Shown: piece after piece, positions 54,109-63,411 of the stretch | How positions within the stretch are numbered: the stretch's first letter is position 1 | Layout: each line of letters starts with the position of its first letter | Source: Polyangia bacterium | GTDB lineage: Bacteria > Myxococcota_A > Polyangia > Nannocystales > Nannocystaceae | Direction of reading: 5' to 3' | NCBI GenBank assembly: GCA_030429545.1 | Contig: JAUIFF010000003.1 | Span: 310,001 to 374,000, forward strand | DNA length: 64,000 nt | Position numbers and translations under genes: made by a program | The notes under the pieces: model-generated | What the model was told of the DNA's origin: nothing | Database searches by the model: none | Seen by the model: only the letters and a program-made list of their open reading frames with translations

Positions 54109-57100
54109 CTAGAGCGGGAACTGCCCGCCCTGCTTCAAAAACTGATCCCAGTTGCGCACGCGTTGGAGCAACTCGCTGACGCGGGTTTCGAGCGTGCTCA
54201 CATCGTGGAGTTTGTCGGTTGCCGCCCGCACCATGGGCACGAGCGTGCGTTCGATGATCGCTACCTGTTGGGCAAGCAACTCGGTCACACCTGGCGGCGG
54301 CTCGTTTTTTACTTGCACCTGCAAGTTTGGCTGGGACAGGGATTGCAGTGCCCGGGTGAGCTGGGCGAGCTGTGGACGCAACCAGTCGGGCATACCCGTG
54401 GCTGCCGGCTTTTGCTCGACGGTTGCCAGTTGCTTGGTCTGGGCCTGGGCCTGCTCGCTTTGGATCCGCGCGAGGTTTGCCATCTCTTGCTGATGCACAC
54501 GGTTTTGCTCGTGCGATTTGGCCGAGGTCTCGGCCGCCTCGTTGAGCGCACCGCGGATGTTGTCGAGGCGCTCGGCGAGGATACTGAGCTGGCCGAGCAC
54601 ACGCACGGCCGGGTCGTCCTCGTTGCCGCCTAGGGATTGGGTGCGGGTGAACTCTTTTTTGATGAATGCCCACCGCTCTTGTTGCTCGGGCGTCATGCGG
54701 TTGCGCATCTCGGCGAGCTTGAGCAGGTTGGGTTCGGCCTCGGTCGTGAGGGTTTGCGCCTCGCCCATGTAGTGGTCGTCGATCAGGGCTTCGACCTCGG
54801 CCTCGGTCATCGCCGCCACGACCTTCTCCGCCAACTTGTTCATGTTGCGGTAGCTGCCCTGCAACTTGAACGACGGCTCGGTCCGGTAGGAGTCGTCCAT
54901 GGCTGCCGAGGCGATGTACTGCAGGTTGACGGACAGCAACACGTCTTGGCAGCGCTTGAGGTGGCGCAACACCGCCAGGATCTCTTGAATCTCGGCGCCT
55001 GAGTAGTTGTGCGAGAACTCCGAGGATTGGACCTCCTCGCCATTGGCCATGCGGACAAACTTGTAGAGGTCTTTTTGGTCGCGGCTCGACAACGGTGCCA
55101 GCGTGGGGTTGCTGGTGACCGAGTTTTCGATGTAGCTGAGGGCAAATGCCTCTTCTTTGCCGCCGAGGATGTCACCGAGGTTGTATGTATCTGCACGGTT
55201 GGCGAGCATGTCGGGGATTTGGAAGGCCTCGCCCGACTCGGTGTACGGGTTGCCGGCCATGACCACACAAAATTTCTTGCCGCGCAGGTCGTAGGTTTTG
55301 GTCTCGCCATTCCACACGCCCTCGATCCGGCGGGTGCCGTCACACAGCGAGATGAACTTTTGCAGCAACTCCGGGTGGGTGTGCTGAATGTCGTCGAGGT
55401 AGAGCATGACGTTGTTGCCCATCTCGAGCGCGAGGCCGATTTTTTTGACCTCCTGGGCGGCCGTGGCGTTGGGCGCCTCGTCGGGGTCGAGCGAGACCAC
55501 GCTGTGACCCAGGGCCGGGCCGTTGACTTTCATAAACACCAGGCCGAGGCGGTTGGCGACGTACTCCATAAGGGTCGTCTTGCCGTAGCCCGGTGGCGAG
55601 ATCAGCAGCAACAGGCCCATTTGGTCGGTGCGTTTGTTGTCTCCGGCGGCCCCGAGCTGCTTGGCCAGGTTGTCGCCGACGATCGGCAGGTAGACCTCGT
55701 TGACCAAGCGGTTGCGGACAAACGAACTCAGGATTTTGGGCTTGAACTCCTCGAGCCGCAGGCGCTTGCGCTCGCGGTCGACCAGCTGTTGGCGGAGCTT
55801 GCGGTAGTTGCGAAACCCGGGCACGCGGACCCGGCAAAACTCGCCCAAACGGTCGAGAAACTCGTCGATTCGCAACGGTAGCGTGCGCTCGCGGATCCGT
55901 GGATGTTGTCCGAGGAGGCCGCTGACCTCGGTGGCTGCCAGTGCGGTTTGCACTTCGCGGTCGAGCTTGCGCTCGGTACACAAAAGCACCGCAGCCTCGA
56001 CGTTGGCAAACTCGGCATCGGCCGGGGCGTGGTCACTACTTGCAAATGCATTGATCCAGGCAAGTGCCAGGGCATAGCGCTCACGCAGGTTGCCCTCGAG
56101 GCTGCGCATGTCGTCCTCGAACGCGCGCCGTTTCCCTGCCCCCTCAAGGGTGTGCATCATCGCGTCGACAAGGTCCTGGGCCACGGCACTGGTCGTAAAC
56201 CGTGGCCGGTCGGCGTGGAGTTCTTCGATCAGGTAGACACCGGCACGGGCGGCATCACCATCGCTAAAGTCGAGTTCGTGTGCCTGACAAAAGGCATAGA
56301 CAGCTTCGCCGAGTTCCTTGGCCAAGTCGGCGATCGCGTGGGTGTGGTGAAACGCGTCCTTGAGGCGGCCCAGGCTGTGGGCCCGGATCTGCCAGGACTT
56401 CTTGGCTTTTTTATCGTCGACAAATGCCCAAAACAGGCAACCCAGGGCACGTGGCGTCGGTGAAATCCGGAGCACCCCGGCGGTCGCCCACATGCGCAAC
56501 AGCTTGTCGAGAATCAGGGTTGCGTCCTGGTCGTGGAGGCCGCGGTCGTAGCCCTCGTCGTAGCGGTTGGCCGCGTACTTGCGCACGATCGCCAACAGCC
56601 CGTCTTCGGACCGCCCGGCCTCGTACAGTTGCCCCAACGAGAGCCCCTGCTCACCGGCATCGGCGGCAAACAGGATCGACGCGGCGAGGTACTCCCCGCG
56701 GTAGACCTCGGGGGTTTCCGAAACGATTTGCTGGCGCCAAAACGGCTGGGTGGCCTCAAAATCCTTGTCTTGGATGGTCTCGTAGAAGTCGGTACCGCCG
56801 AGGTGGATCGCCATTTGCTCGCCGCGCGGCAAAATGGTGAGGTCTAAAACCTGTGTATTGACACTAAACCGGTGGCGCCCGAACTTGATGATGTTGGCGC
56901 CGTCTTCAAACAGCTCGGTTTTGTCGCGCAGCGCCCGGAGGGCGTTTTGCTTGGACGACTTGAGCTTGGCGAGAATCTCCTCGGCTTTGACACTACCGCC
57001 GAGTTCGTTGAGACGCTCGACCAGCTCGCGGACCTTGAGCACCATCGCATCGGCGGCGAAATAGGCGTTGAGGTCGTCTGGATTGTCGAAACTCTGGGCC

Positions 57101-59487
57101 CGGCGAGCGATGCCTTCGAGGATTCGGGTTGCCGCCGACAGCAGGTTTTGGACCCGCGTCTGGCGTTCGTCGAGCAGCGTCTGCTTGCGGGCCCCGAGGG
57201 CGTCGTGGACCTCCTCGCGCTTGGCTGCGAGGTCGCCCAAAAACTCGTCGAACTCGCTAAACCTGCCCTCTAGCTCCTCTAACTGAACAAGCAGGTGGGT
57301 GAGTTGCTCGTCACACTTTTCGGGTGTATCTGCAACAGAAATTGCCGAGGCAACGGTCTGCGAAAATAGTTTGAACTGGGCGCTAAACTCCGCCCTGCCC
57401 TCGCGTGTGAGCAGCTCCTTGCGGGTGGCCTGAAACGTTGCACGTACACGGCCCTGGTGGGCCATGACCTCGGAGATGTTTTCGAGGATTGTCGTGCGGG
57501 CGACGGCATCGCCAACCTGCAACCCGCTGACCACCTCGGCGAGTACGGTGAGACCGTTGCCGAGGGCTTCGATTTCCTTTTCGAGCGGCTCTAAATCGGC
57601 GGCATTGTCGACGGCCTCGACCCGGGCGAGGACATCGTCGAGCTGGCCCTCGAGTGGCGACAGTGCGTCGCCCTTGACCAAAAACTCAACGCAGGCCTTG
57701 CTGATCCGCTCAAACTCTTCGACGGTCTCCTGCTCTAGGACATCGAGCGCAGCCAGGTCGATCGCGCGAATGTCCCGCAGGGTAATGATGTGACCACGCT
57801 GGGTCCGCAGGGAGGTCAACGCCTCCATGTACTTGTCGACTGTTTTCCAGTCTTCGGGGCGCAGCCCCTTGAGCAACAACGCGTGTTGGGCCTGGGCCTC
57901 GGCCAGGGACTCGCGCGCCCGCTTGCGGATGGCGACGACCTTCTCGAACTCGTCGATGATCAGCTCACCGGTCGAACGAACTTCGCGCAACACCTCGGCG
58001 AGGTGCAGGGTTTCGTCGTGGTCGAGCCAGTAGTAGTTGTCTAACAGCCGCGAAGTCGAGGCGATCAGGTCCTCGTAGGTCTCGCGCCGGGGATCTTCGT
58101 GGTTGATCAAGCGAACGACGCTAAACGCCTCGGAGATGCCACTGACAAGCTCACTGTTGCCGACCTTTGCCAGGTACGAACCATCAGTTGGAGCCGCGGC
58201 GGCGAACTCTGGGCTGACAAACGGGGTCTGCCAAACCTGCATCGGGTGCACCCGGGTTTGGGCATCGGCGGCGCGAAACACCACCAACTTGCCGTTGGCA
58301 AACAGCGAGTAGCCGTGGCACGTGATCGGGTTTTGCACTTCCTTGCGGATCAGGTTGTAGGGCAACAGGACATAGCGACCCTCGTCGCGGCGGTGGTAGA
58401 CGTAGAGAACGTCTTCGCCGTTGGGTGAATCGAGCCGTCGCTCAAACTCCAGGCCATCGATGTCGCCGGCAAACTGCTTGTAATCGCCGGTTGTCAGGTA
58501 ATAACCCCCGGGAAACACAATCCCGTGGTCCTGGGGAAGTTGTTGGCACGCCTGGCCGAGCGAGTCGATCCGGACCACGTGTTTGGTCCGCTCGTTGAAC
58601 ACGAAGTAGCGCCAGTCGGTCTCGCGGTAGGGCAGCACCCGGATTAAAATAAGCGGCCCGACACATGCATATTCAATCTTTGCATCATCAAGTACCTGGT
58701 CGGCCTCCTGCACCGGCTCGCGGTACATGCCGAGGCCGTCTTCGGTGTTGTCCTCGACCTTGATGGTGAGGTCGCCGCCCACGGTTTCGACAAACACGCG
58801 GTCTTGAATCGACACGTGGGGGTGGGCACCACCGCGTTGATCATCGCGGCCGGTCTTGAGCCACTCGATTTCGTGGGACGGCGGTTGCGTGTACTCGCGG
58901 TCACCGCGGTTGTCGACGTAGGCGATGCTGCCGTCGGGCAGGAGGTTCCAGTGGAAAACCTTGATGTCGGTCGCCTGCTCGCCGATCTGAAACACCGCGA
59001 GGAGCTTGGTGTCGGTGGTCTTGAGCCGCAGCAGCCGGGTCGACTTGGTGTAGCGGTAGAGCTCGTCGAACTCCTTTTGAAAGTTCGGATCGTCGAGCAG
59101 ACCGGGCACGACCTCGCTCGGCAGGGCATCGAACGAATGGCCATCTTCGCTGGGGGCAAAGCTTTGCAGCGAGAACACATCGGCGACGCTGGGGACCTCT
59201 TTGAGCCCCATCTTGACGTTGTACGAAAACAGCAGTTTGCCGCCGATTTGGGCGAGGTCGCAGGGTACGCAGGCGTTTTCGGTGCGGACGCGTTCGTTGC
59301 CGACAACCGTCAACTCGGTGCCGCCAAATGCCTCCTTGCGGGCCTCGTTGAGGGCGGTCGAACGCTTGGAGAGTTCCTTGCCCTGCTCGATCAGGCGGGC
59401 GCGGATAACCTCGTAGCTACCACCTTCGAGGGTTTCGCCCTCTGCTTCTTCTGCGGCCGGGTTCTCCTTGATGTTCGACTCCGCCAT
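54109..59487 (-). CDS. Giant AAA+ ATPase of the DUF3686 'DNA repair ATPase' family
   Basis: About 1792 residues from ATG 59487, preceded by GTAGGTAG. The N-terminal half is a DUF3686-type region (FSYNVKMGLKEVPSVADVFSLQ, VFHWNLLPDGSIAYVDNRGDREY, FPGGYYLTTGDYKQF, ILVRVLPYRETDWRYFVFN-like). The middle is coiled-coil. The AAA+ domain near 1290-1470 has Walker A SPPGYGKTTLMEY (about 1297-1309), Walker B VMLYLDDIQ (about 1360-1368) and a sensor VVMAGNPYTESG. The C-terminal 250 residues are coiled-coil again. Despite the family name, a repair role is unproven. It follows flotillin and YqiJ genes in the same direction, so a membrane-microdomain machine is likely. Confidence 0.85.
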   Translation of the reverse strand: MAESNIKENPAAEEAEGETLEGGSYEVIRARLIEQGKELSKRSTALNEARKEAFGGTELTVVGNERVRTENACVPCDLAQIGGKLLFSYNVKMGLKEVPSVADVFSLQSFAPSEDGHSFDALPSEVVPGLLDDPNFQKEFDELYRYTKSTRLLRLKTTDTKLLAVFQIGEQATDIKVFHWNLLPDGSIAYVDNRGDREYTQPPSHEIEWLKTGRDDQRGGAHPHVSIQDRVFVETVGGDLTIKVEDNTEDGLGMYREPVQEADQVLDDAKIEYACVGPLILIRVLPYRETDWRYFVFNERTKHVVRIDSLGQACQQLPQDHGIVFPGGYYLTTGDYKQFAGDIDGLEFERRLDSPNGEDVLYVYHRRDEGRYVLLPYNLIRKEVQNPITCHGYSLFANGKLVVFRAADAQTRVHPMQVWQTPFVSPEFAAAAPTDGSYLAKVGNSELVSGISEAFSVVRLINHEDPRRETYEDLIASTSRLLDNYYWLDHDETLHLAEVLREVRSTGELIIDEFEKVVAIRKRARESLAEAQAQHALLLKGLRPEDWKTVDKYMEALTSLRTQRGHIITLRDIRAIDLAALDVLEQETVEEFERISKACVEFLVKGDALSPLEGQLDDVLARVEAVDNAADLEPLEKEIEALGNGLTVLAEVVSGLQVGDAVARTTILENISEVMAHQGRVRATFQATRKELLTREGRAEFSAQFKLFSQTVASAISVADTPEKCDEQLTHLLVQLEELEGRFSEFDEFLGDLAAKREEVHDALGARKQTLLDERQTRVQNLLSAATRILEGIARRAQSFDNPDDLNAYFAADAMVLKVRELVERLNELGGSVKAEEILAKLKSSKQNALRALRDKTELFEDGANIIKFGRHRFSVNTQVLDLTILPRGEQMAIHLGGTDFYETIQDKDFEATQPFWRQQIVSETPEVYRGEYLAASILFAADAGEQGLSLGQLYEAGRSEDGLLAIVRKYAANRYDEGYDRGLHDQDATLILDKLLRMWATAGVLRISPTPRALGCLFWAFVDDKKAKKSWQIRAHSLGRLKDAFHHTHAIADLAKELGEAVYAFCQAHELDFSDGDAARAGVYLIEELHADRPRFTTSAVAQDLVDAMMHTLEGAGKRRAFEDDMRSLEGNLRERYALALAWINAFASSDHAPADAEFANVEAAVLLCTERKLDREVQTALAATEVSGLLGQHPRIRERTLPLRIDEFLDRLGEFCRVRVPGFRNYRKLRQQLVDRERKRLRLEEFKPKILSSFVRNRLVNEVYLPIVGDNLAKQLGAAGDNKRTDQMGLLLLISPPGYGKTTLMEYVANRLGLVFMKVNGPALGHSVVSLDPDEAPNATAAQEVKKIGLALEMGNNVMLYLDDIQHTHPELLQKFISLCDGTRRIEGVWNGETKTYDLRGKKFCVVMAGNPYTESGEAFQIPDMLANRADTYNLGDILGGKEEAFALSYIENSVTSNPTLAPLSSRDQKDLYKFVRMANGEEVQSSEFSHNYSGAEIQEILAVLRHLKRCQDVLLSVNLQYIASAAMDDSYRTEPSFKLQGSYRNMNKLAEKVVAAMTEAEVEALIDDHYMGEAQTLTTEAEPNLLKLAEMRNRMTPEQQERWAFIKKEFTRTQSLGGNEDDPAVRVLGQLSILAERLDNIRGALNEAAETSAKSHEQNRVHQQEMANLARIQSEQAQAQTKQLATVEQKPAATGMPDWLRPQLAQLTRALQSLSQPNLQVQVKNEPPPGVTELLAQQVAIIERTLVPMVRAATDKLHDVSTLETRVSELLQRVRNWDQFLKQGGQFPL

Positions 59488-59724
59488 GGGACTACCTACC
59501 GTGTGCGCATCGCCCGGGGAGATACTGCCCATCGCCCCGCTGCCGGTTTATGTGCTGATACAACATGTTGAAACGCAGCCCTCGCAGACCCTATCGCGGG
59601 GGCCGTGGCGATCGCCCGATGTGCACTCAGTGTTTGGCGACAACGCCGCACGAAGGCGGCGTTGGGGCTGGAAATGCATGTGCATGCACCGAGTTTGTCC
59701 ATCGGATGATCGCCTGAGCGACGA

Positions 59725-61845
59725 CTAGTCGATCCCGAGTTCTTTGGCCTTTTTGAGCAACGAGGCCAACTTGCCGCGATCCTCTGGGCCGGCGCCCGCC
59801 ATGATTTTGGCGAGCAGAGCCGAGGTTGTGAGTTGCTGGACACCCTCGGGCGAGAGCGCCGACTTGGTGAGAACCTGCTTGAGATCGGCAGGAAGATCGG
59901 CCGAGCCGTCGAGGTAGCTGCTGAGCGCCGTCTTGAGCGAATCGCTGTTGTCGAGCATGCCGTCGATCGATTGGCCCGAACCCACGGCGTGGATGAAGCG
60001 CTCGAAGAACTTGCCGTCGCCACCAACGATGTTGAACTTGGCGTTGCTGAAGGCCTTGGACAGGGTTTGAGCCTGGTACTCGGCCATCTTCTCGCGGGCT
60101 GCGATCCCGGCGAGTTGAACTTCGCGTTGCTTCTCCAAGCGCATGCGGAACTCTTCGTGCTCGCGGCCGCCGGCGGGGATGGTCTCCATGACCTTGGCCT
60201 TGAGTTCCAAACCGGTCGCCTCGGCAGCGAGCCGTTTTTCGATGGCCATGGCGTTGGCGATGCCCTGCTTTTCGACTGCGATCGCGTCGGCCTCTTTGAC
60301 CCGCGCCTGGGCCATACCCGAGGCTTCGATGCCCGAGGCTTCGACCTTGTGGCGCTCGTGGAGGACGACATTTTCGGCTTGGCCACGCTTTTCGATGGCG
60401 GAGGCTTCGGCCTCTTGCACCCGGACATCGGCCATTCCGAGTTTCTCCTTGGCGACGGCCTCGGCCTCTTTGACCCGCGCCTGGGCGAGCCCGGCAGCGG
60501 CCTCTTGGGCTTGGACACCTTCGGCAAGGCGAATCTTGGCCTGGGCCTCCTTGTCCGAAGCTTCGAGGCTGGCCTCGGCGAGCACCAGCTTGCGCTTGGC
60601 CTCGAAGGTCGCGCGTTCGGCCTCGCCCTCGGCGACCTTGACCATCTTGATCTTCTTTTCTTCGGCTTCGCCCTCGGCCTGGACCACCGTGGACTCTTTG
60701 ACACGTTTGGCCTCGGCGATCACCCGCAGATCCTTGATGTACTCCTCTTGCTCGGCGACAGTTTTCTCGACGGCGACACGGTCGCGGACGACCTCGGCGA
60801 TGTTCTTGCGCTCGACCTCTAGGGCCTTCTCTTTTTCGATGCGCTGAAGCTCGACCGCACGTTCGCGGGCGATCTGCTCCATTTGGCGGGCCTTCGAGAC
60901 ACGCTCGTGCTCGACACCAATCTCGCGCTCGCGGGCCTTCTCGGCGATGGCGATGGCGCGGATTTTGTCTTCGTTGGCCTTGCCGGTTTCAGCCTCGTTG
61001 GCTGTTTGTACAAGCATCGTCTTTTTGGACTCGTCGCTGGCCACACGGGCGGCCTCCTGCGACTCGCGGGTGCGGGCAATCGCAATCTCTTTGTCCTTTT
61101 TGGCTTCGGCCTCGGCCCGCTGTTGGTCGAACCGGAAAATCGCTTCGTCGGCGGTCAGGTTTTGCGAGCCCAACTCCATCCGCTCTTTTTGCTTGAGCTC
61201 GTTGGTGCGGACATTGTGGGCCGCGGTGATCTCGGTGATCTTGCGAATACCCTGGGCGTCGAGGATGTTTTGCGCATCGAGCTTCTCGACCGGGGTCTGC
61301 TCGAGGTAGTCGATGGCGGCGTCGTCGAGGACATAGCCGTTGAGGTCGCGGCCGATAACCTCGATGATCTGGTCTTTGAAATCCTCGCGGCGGGTGTACA
61401 GCTGCTCAAACTCGAGGCGCTTACCGACGGTCTTGAGGGCCTCGGAGAACTTGGCGTTGAACAGGGCTTCTAACGTCTCTTGGTCCGAGGCACGGTTACA
61501 GCCGATCGCCTGGGCGACCTTCAACACGTCGTCTTTGGTCTTGTTGACGCGCACGAAGAACGTGACCTTGATGTCGGCACGGATGTTGTCGGCACAGATC
61601 AGACCTTCGTGACCGCGGCGATCGATCTCGATGGTCTTGACCGAGATTTCCATGACCTCGGCGCGGTGCACCACCGGCAACACCAGTCCACCGGTGAACG
61701 TAACCTCGGGCTCTTTGCCCATCTTGTTGACGATAAGGGCTTTGCCCTGATCGACTTTGCGGTAGAGCTTGAAGACGATGTACAGGGCACCGAAGGCGAA
61801 TAGCACCACGGAACCGACGATGATCGCGAACAGGACGGGGGGCAT
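59725..61845 (-). CDS. yqiK: Flotillin-like SPFH protein (YqiK type)
   Basis: 706 residues; GGAG precedes ATG 61845. One N-terminal membrane helix (VLFAIIVGSVVLFAFGALYIVF) is followed by the SPFH/band-7 domain (GKALIVNKMGKEPEVTFTGGLVLPVVHRAEVMEISVKTIEI, residues about 30-200), then about 350 residues of charged Ala/Glu/Lys-rich coiled coil (KAREREIGVEHERVSKARQ and many AEA-type heptads) and a C-terminal region with AKFNIVGGDGKFFERF. This is the flotillin layout; such proteins assemble ordered membrane patches. It lies between a yqiJ-like gene and the DUF3686 ATPase gene, all leftward, with gaps of 306 and 237 bp. Confidence 0.92.
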   Translation of the reverse strand: MPPVLFAIIVGSVVLFAFGALYIVFKLYRKVDQGKALIVNKMGKEPEVTFTGGLVLPVVHRAEVMEISVKTIEIDRRGHEGLICADNIRADIKVTFFVRVNKTKDDVLKVAQAIGCNRASDQETLEALFNAKFSEALKTVGKRLEFEQLYTRREDFKDQIIEVIGRDLNGYVLDDAAIDYLEQTPVEKLDAQNILDAQGIRKITEITAAHNVRTNELKQKERMELGSQNLTADEAIFRFDQQRAEAEAKKDKEIAIARTRESQEAARVASDESKKTMLVQTANEAETGKANEDKIRAIAIAEKAREREIGVEHERVSKARQMEQIARERAVELQRIEKEKALEVERKNIAEVVRDRVAVEKTVAEQEEYIKDLRVIAEAKRVKESTVVQAEGEAEEKKIKMVKVAEGEAERATFEAKRKLVLAEASLEASDKEAQAKIRLAEGVQAQEAAAGLAQARVKEAEAVAKEKLGMADVRVQEAEASAIEKRGQAENVVLHERHKVEASGIEASGMAQARVKEADAIAVEKQGIANAMAIEKRLAAEATGLELKAKVMETIPAGGREHEEFRMRLEKQREVQLAGIAAREKMAEYQAQTLSKAFSNAKFNIVGGDGKFFERFIHAVGSGQSIDGMLDNSDSLKTALSSYLDGSADLPADLKQVLTKSALSPEGVQQLTTSALLAKIMAGAGPEDRGKLASLLKKAKELGID

Positions 61846-62151
61846 CGATAGGGACTCCTCGAGTTGAATGGGGCCGCAAGCTGGCCCTTGGCGCGCAACA
61901 CTAGCAGGTTTTCTTGCCCTCGCACATCACCTGAAACGCGCATCATGAATCTTGGCAGATGCACGAAAATGCCTTGTTTCGGGATCTCTTCACTCCTGAG
62001 CGATTTGTTCGTAGCTGCAACAATCGCCCATCATCACATGTCGGCGTGCACAATCACGCGAGGGTTTCGAAGATCCACCGCACACCCGCGCGCCCATCCG
62101 GTTAAATGCGAAAGCCCGCAGATTGCGGGCTCGATGCATAAGCAAGAGTGT
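61846..62151. other. Spacer between yqiJ-like and flotillin genes, with a perfect hairpin
   Basis: 306 bp without a gene. AGCCCGCA (62113-62120) and TGCGGGCT (62124-62131) form an 8-bp stem with a 3-nt loop just after the yqiJ stop. With only TTTC after it on the minus strand it would be a weak terminator or a processing/stability hairpin that lowers flotillin relative to YqiJ transcript. Confidence 0.6.
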
Positions 62152-62934
62152 TTAAGCGCCGGGCGGGAGTAGGTTGTCGAGGCCCTCGACCTGAAACTCC
62201 CCATGTTCGCGGTCATAGCCCAAAATCACGGCCTGGGACCCGCGGCGAAGGGTGTTGGGGGTCTCAGCCCGCACCTGAATCAGCAGCTCACCACCCTCTT
62301 CGCTTTTAAGCACGGCCTGGCCAAATCGACCGTCGACCCGACCCGTCGAAATTTCACAGGTCTTACCCACGAGATCCCGATTTTGTGTGGCCAGATGCAC
62401 CTTGAACAGCGGAAACAATGGGCGGACAGCGACCGAGGTGATCATTGAGGAGACAAACAACGCACCGACGAACACGCCCGTACTAATGATGACACCATCG
62501 CCCAAACCGAGCGTGCCGCTCAGCGACATTCCGGCGTAACAAAGAGCCCACGAAAACAGGACCAGGAGGCTGAGCACGACCGTCGCCGGAACCCGTCCGA
62601 TCCCAAGGAAGTTCATAAACCCGATTCCGCCAGCTCCTTCGGCGACACCGTCCATCGCCCCCTCGGCTGCGCCCTCGGCCGCGCCCTCAGCCACGCCTTC
62701 GACCGCCCCTTCGGCGAGCCCTTCTGCAACCCCTTCTGCAACCCCTTCTGCTGCACCTTCGGCGAGCCCTTCGACCCCCCCGTCGATCAGTCCGTCGGCG
62801 TCGATATCAAAGTCTAAAACGTCGAGACCGAGCGCGCCGACGATCACAAAGCCCCAGTAGATGAACACAACCGAGAGCAGGATTGTGTAGAGGACTGTGG
62901 GAAAGGCGAGAGCAGCAGAAAAGAATTCTTCCAT
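62152..62934 (-). CDS. yqiJ: YqiJ-like membrane protein with OB-fold
   Basis: 260 residues from ATG 62934. The start MEEFFSAALAFPTVLYTILLSVVFIYW and the LDVLDFDIDADG segment, then GIGRVPATVVLSLLVLFSW and a third helix (VIISTGVFVGALFVSSMI), match YqiJ. The C-terminal VGKTCEISTGRVDGRFGQAVLK is the NfeD-like OB-fold that partners flotillins. Between the first and second helices sit about twelve Glu-Gly-x-Ala repeats, longer and more regular than the acidic linker I would expect. It is encoded first in the YqiJ-flotillin-ATPase run and probably regulates the flotillin assembly. Confidence 0.85.
   Translation of the reverse strand: MEEFFSAALAFPTVLYTILLSVVFIYWGFVIVGALGLDVLDFDIDADGLIDGGVEGLAEGAAEGVAEGVAEGLAEGAVEGVAEGAAEGAAEGAMDGVAEGAGGIGFMNFLGIGRVPATVVLSLLVLFSWALCYAGMSLSGTLGLGDGVIISTGVFVGALFVSSMITSVAVRPLFPLFKVHLATQNRDLVGKTCEISTGRVDGRFGQAVLKSEEGGELLIQVRAETPNTLRRGSQAVILGYDREHGEFQVEGLDNLLPPGA
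62640..62780 (-). repeat. 12-bp tandem repeat encoding EGxA units in YqiJ
   Basis: Repeats of about 12 bp (CTTCTGCAACCC-like on the plus strand) encode the Glu-Gly-Val/Leu/Ala-Ala linker. Some neighbouring copies are identical, indicating slippage-prone DNA. Confidence 0.8.
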
Positions 62935-63411
62935 CGTGTTCGAACATGAGAATATCCACCCCGGGGCTGAGCACAATCCCCGAACCGGAGATTACGCGGC
63001 CGATCTGACGTTTTTCGGGGGGCGATGTGGCTCCGCTGGCCGACCCCATCGCGATAACGTTGTACCGGGTGGATCGCCGGCGGTTTTTAAACGGGCGCAC
63101 GGGCGATTTTTAGCAAAACAGCACTGGCTAGATCACACGCCACGCGCGGACCCGGAACCTGCCCCACTTTCGTCTGAGCCCCTCGGCGCGAAAGTTCTCC
63201 CACCTGCCATCACATTCCCCCGAGATCTCCCTCGGCAATGGTTTCGCGCCCGGCCTGCGGTCACCTGTGGGCAGGACCCGAGCGTTTGCAAAACATGACT
63301 CTTTAAACATGTCTATAGTTGCACATCGATTCGGCAAAACAAGCGCAGACCGAATGATATGTTGTCTTTGAGGACAGGTTGAAGCGGCTGCGTGCGGCCG
63401 CCTGCGTTGGC
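62935..63411. other. Divergent intergenic region
   Basis: 477 bp between the leftward yqiJ-like gene and the rightward sensor gene. No gene seen. It must hold both promoters. TCTTTGAGGACAGG near 63365-63378 may supply the ribosome site if the sensor starts earlier than ATG 63412. Confidence 0.5.

Noticed and set aside
59833..60822. A 329-codon rightward frame opposite the flotillin coiled coil
   Set aside because: It is the complement of regular AEA/KE heptads, and the flotillin on the other strand is unambiguous.
43156..63382. Shared 12-mer TGAGGACAGGTT before the FHA gene and the right-edge sensor gene
   Set aside because: Two shared 12-mers are expected by chance among so many pairs in 64 kb; it contains an ordinary GAGG ribosome-site core.
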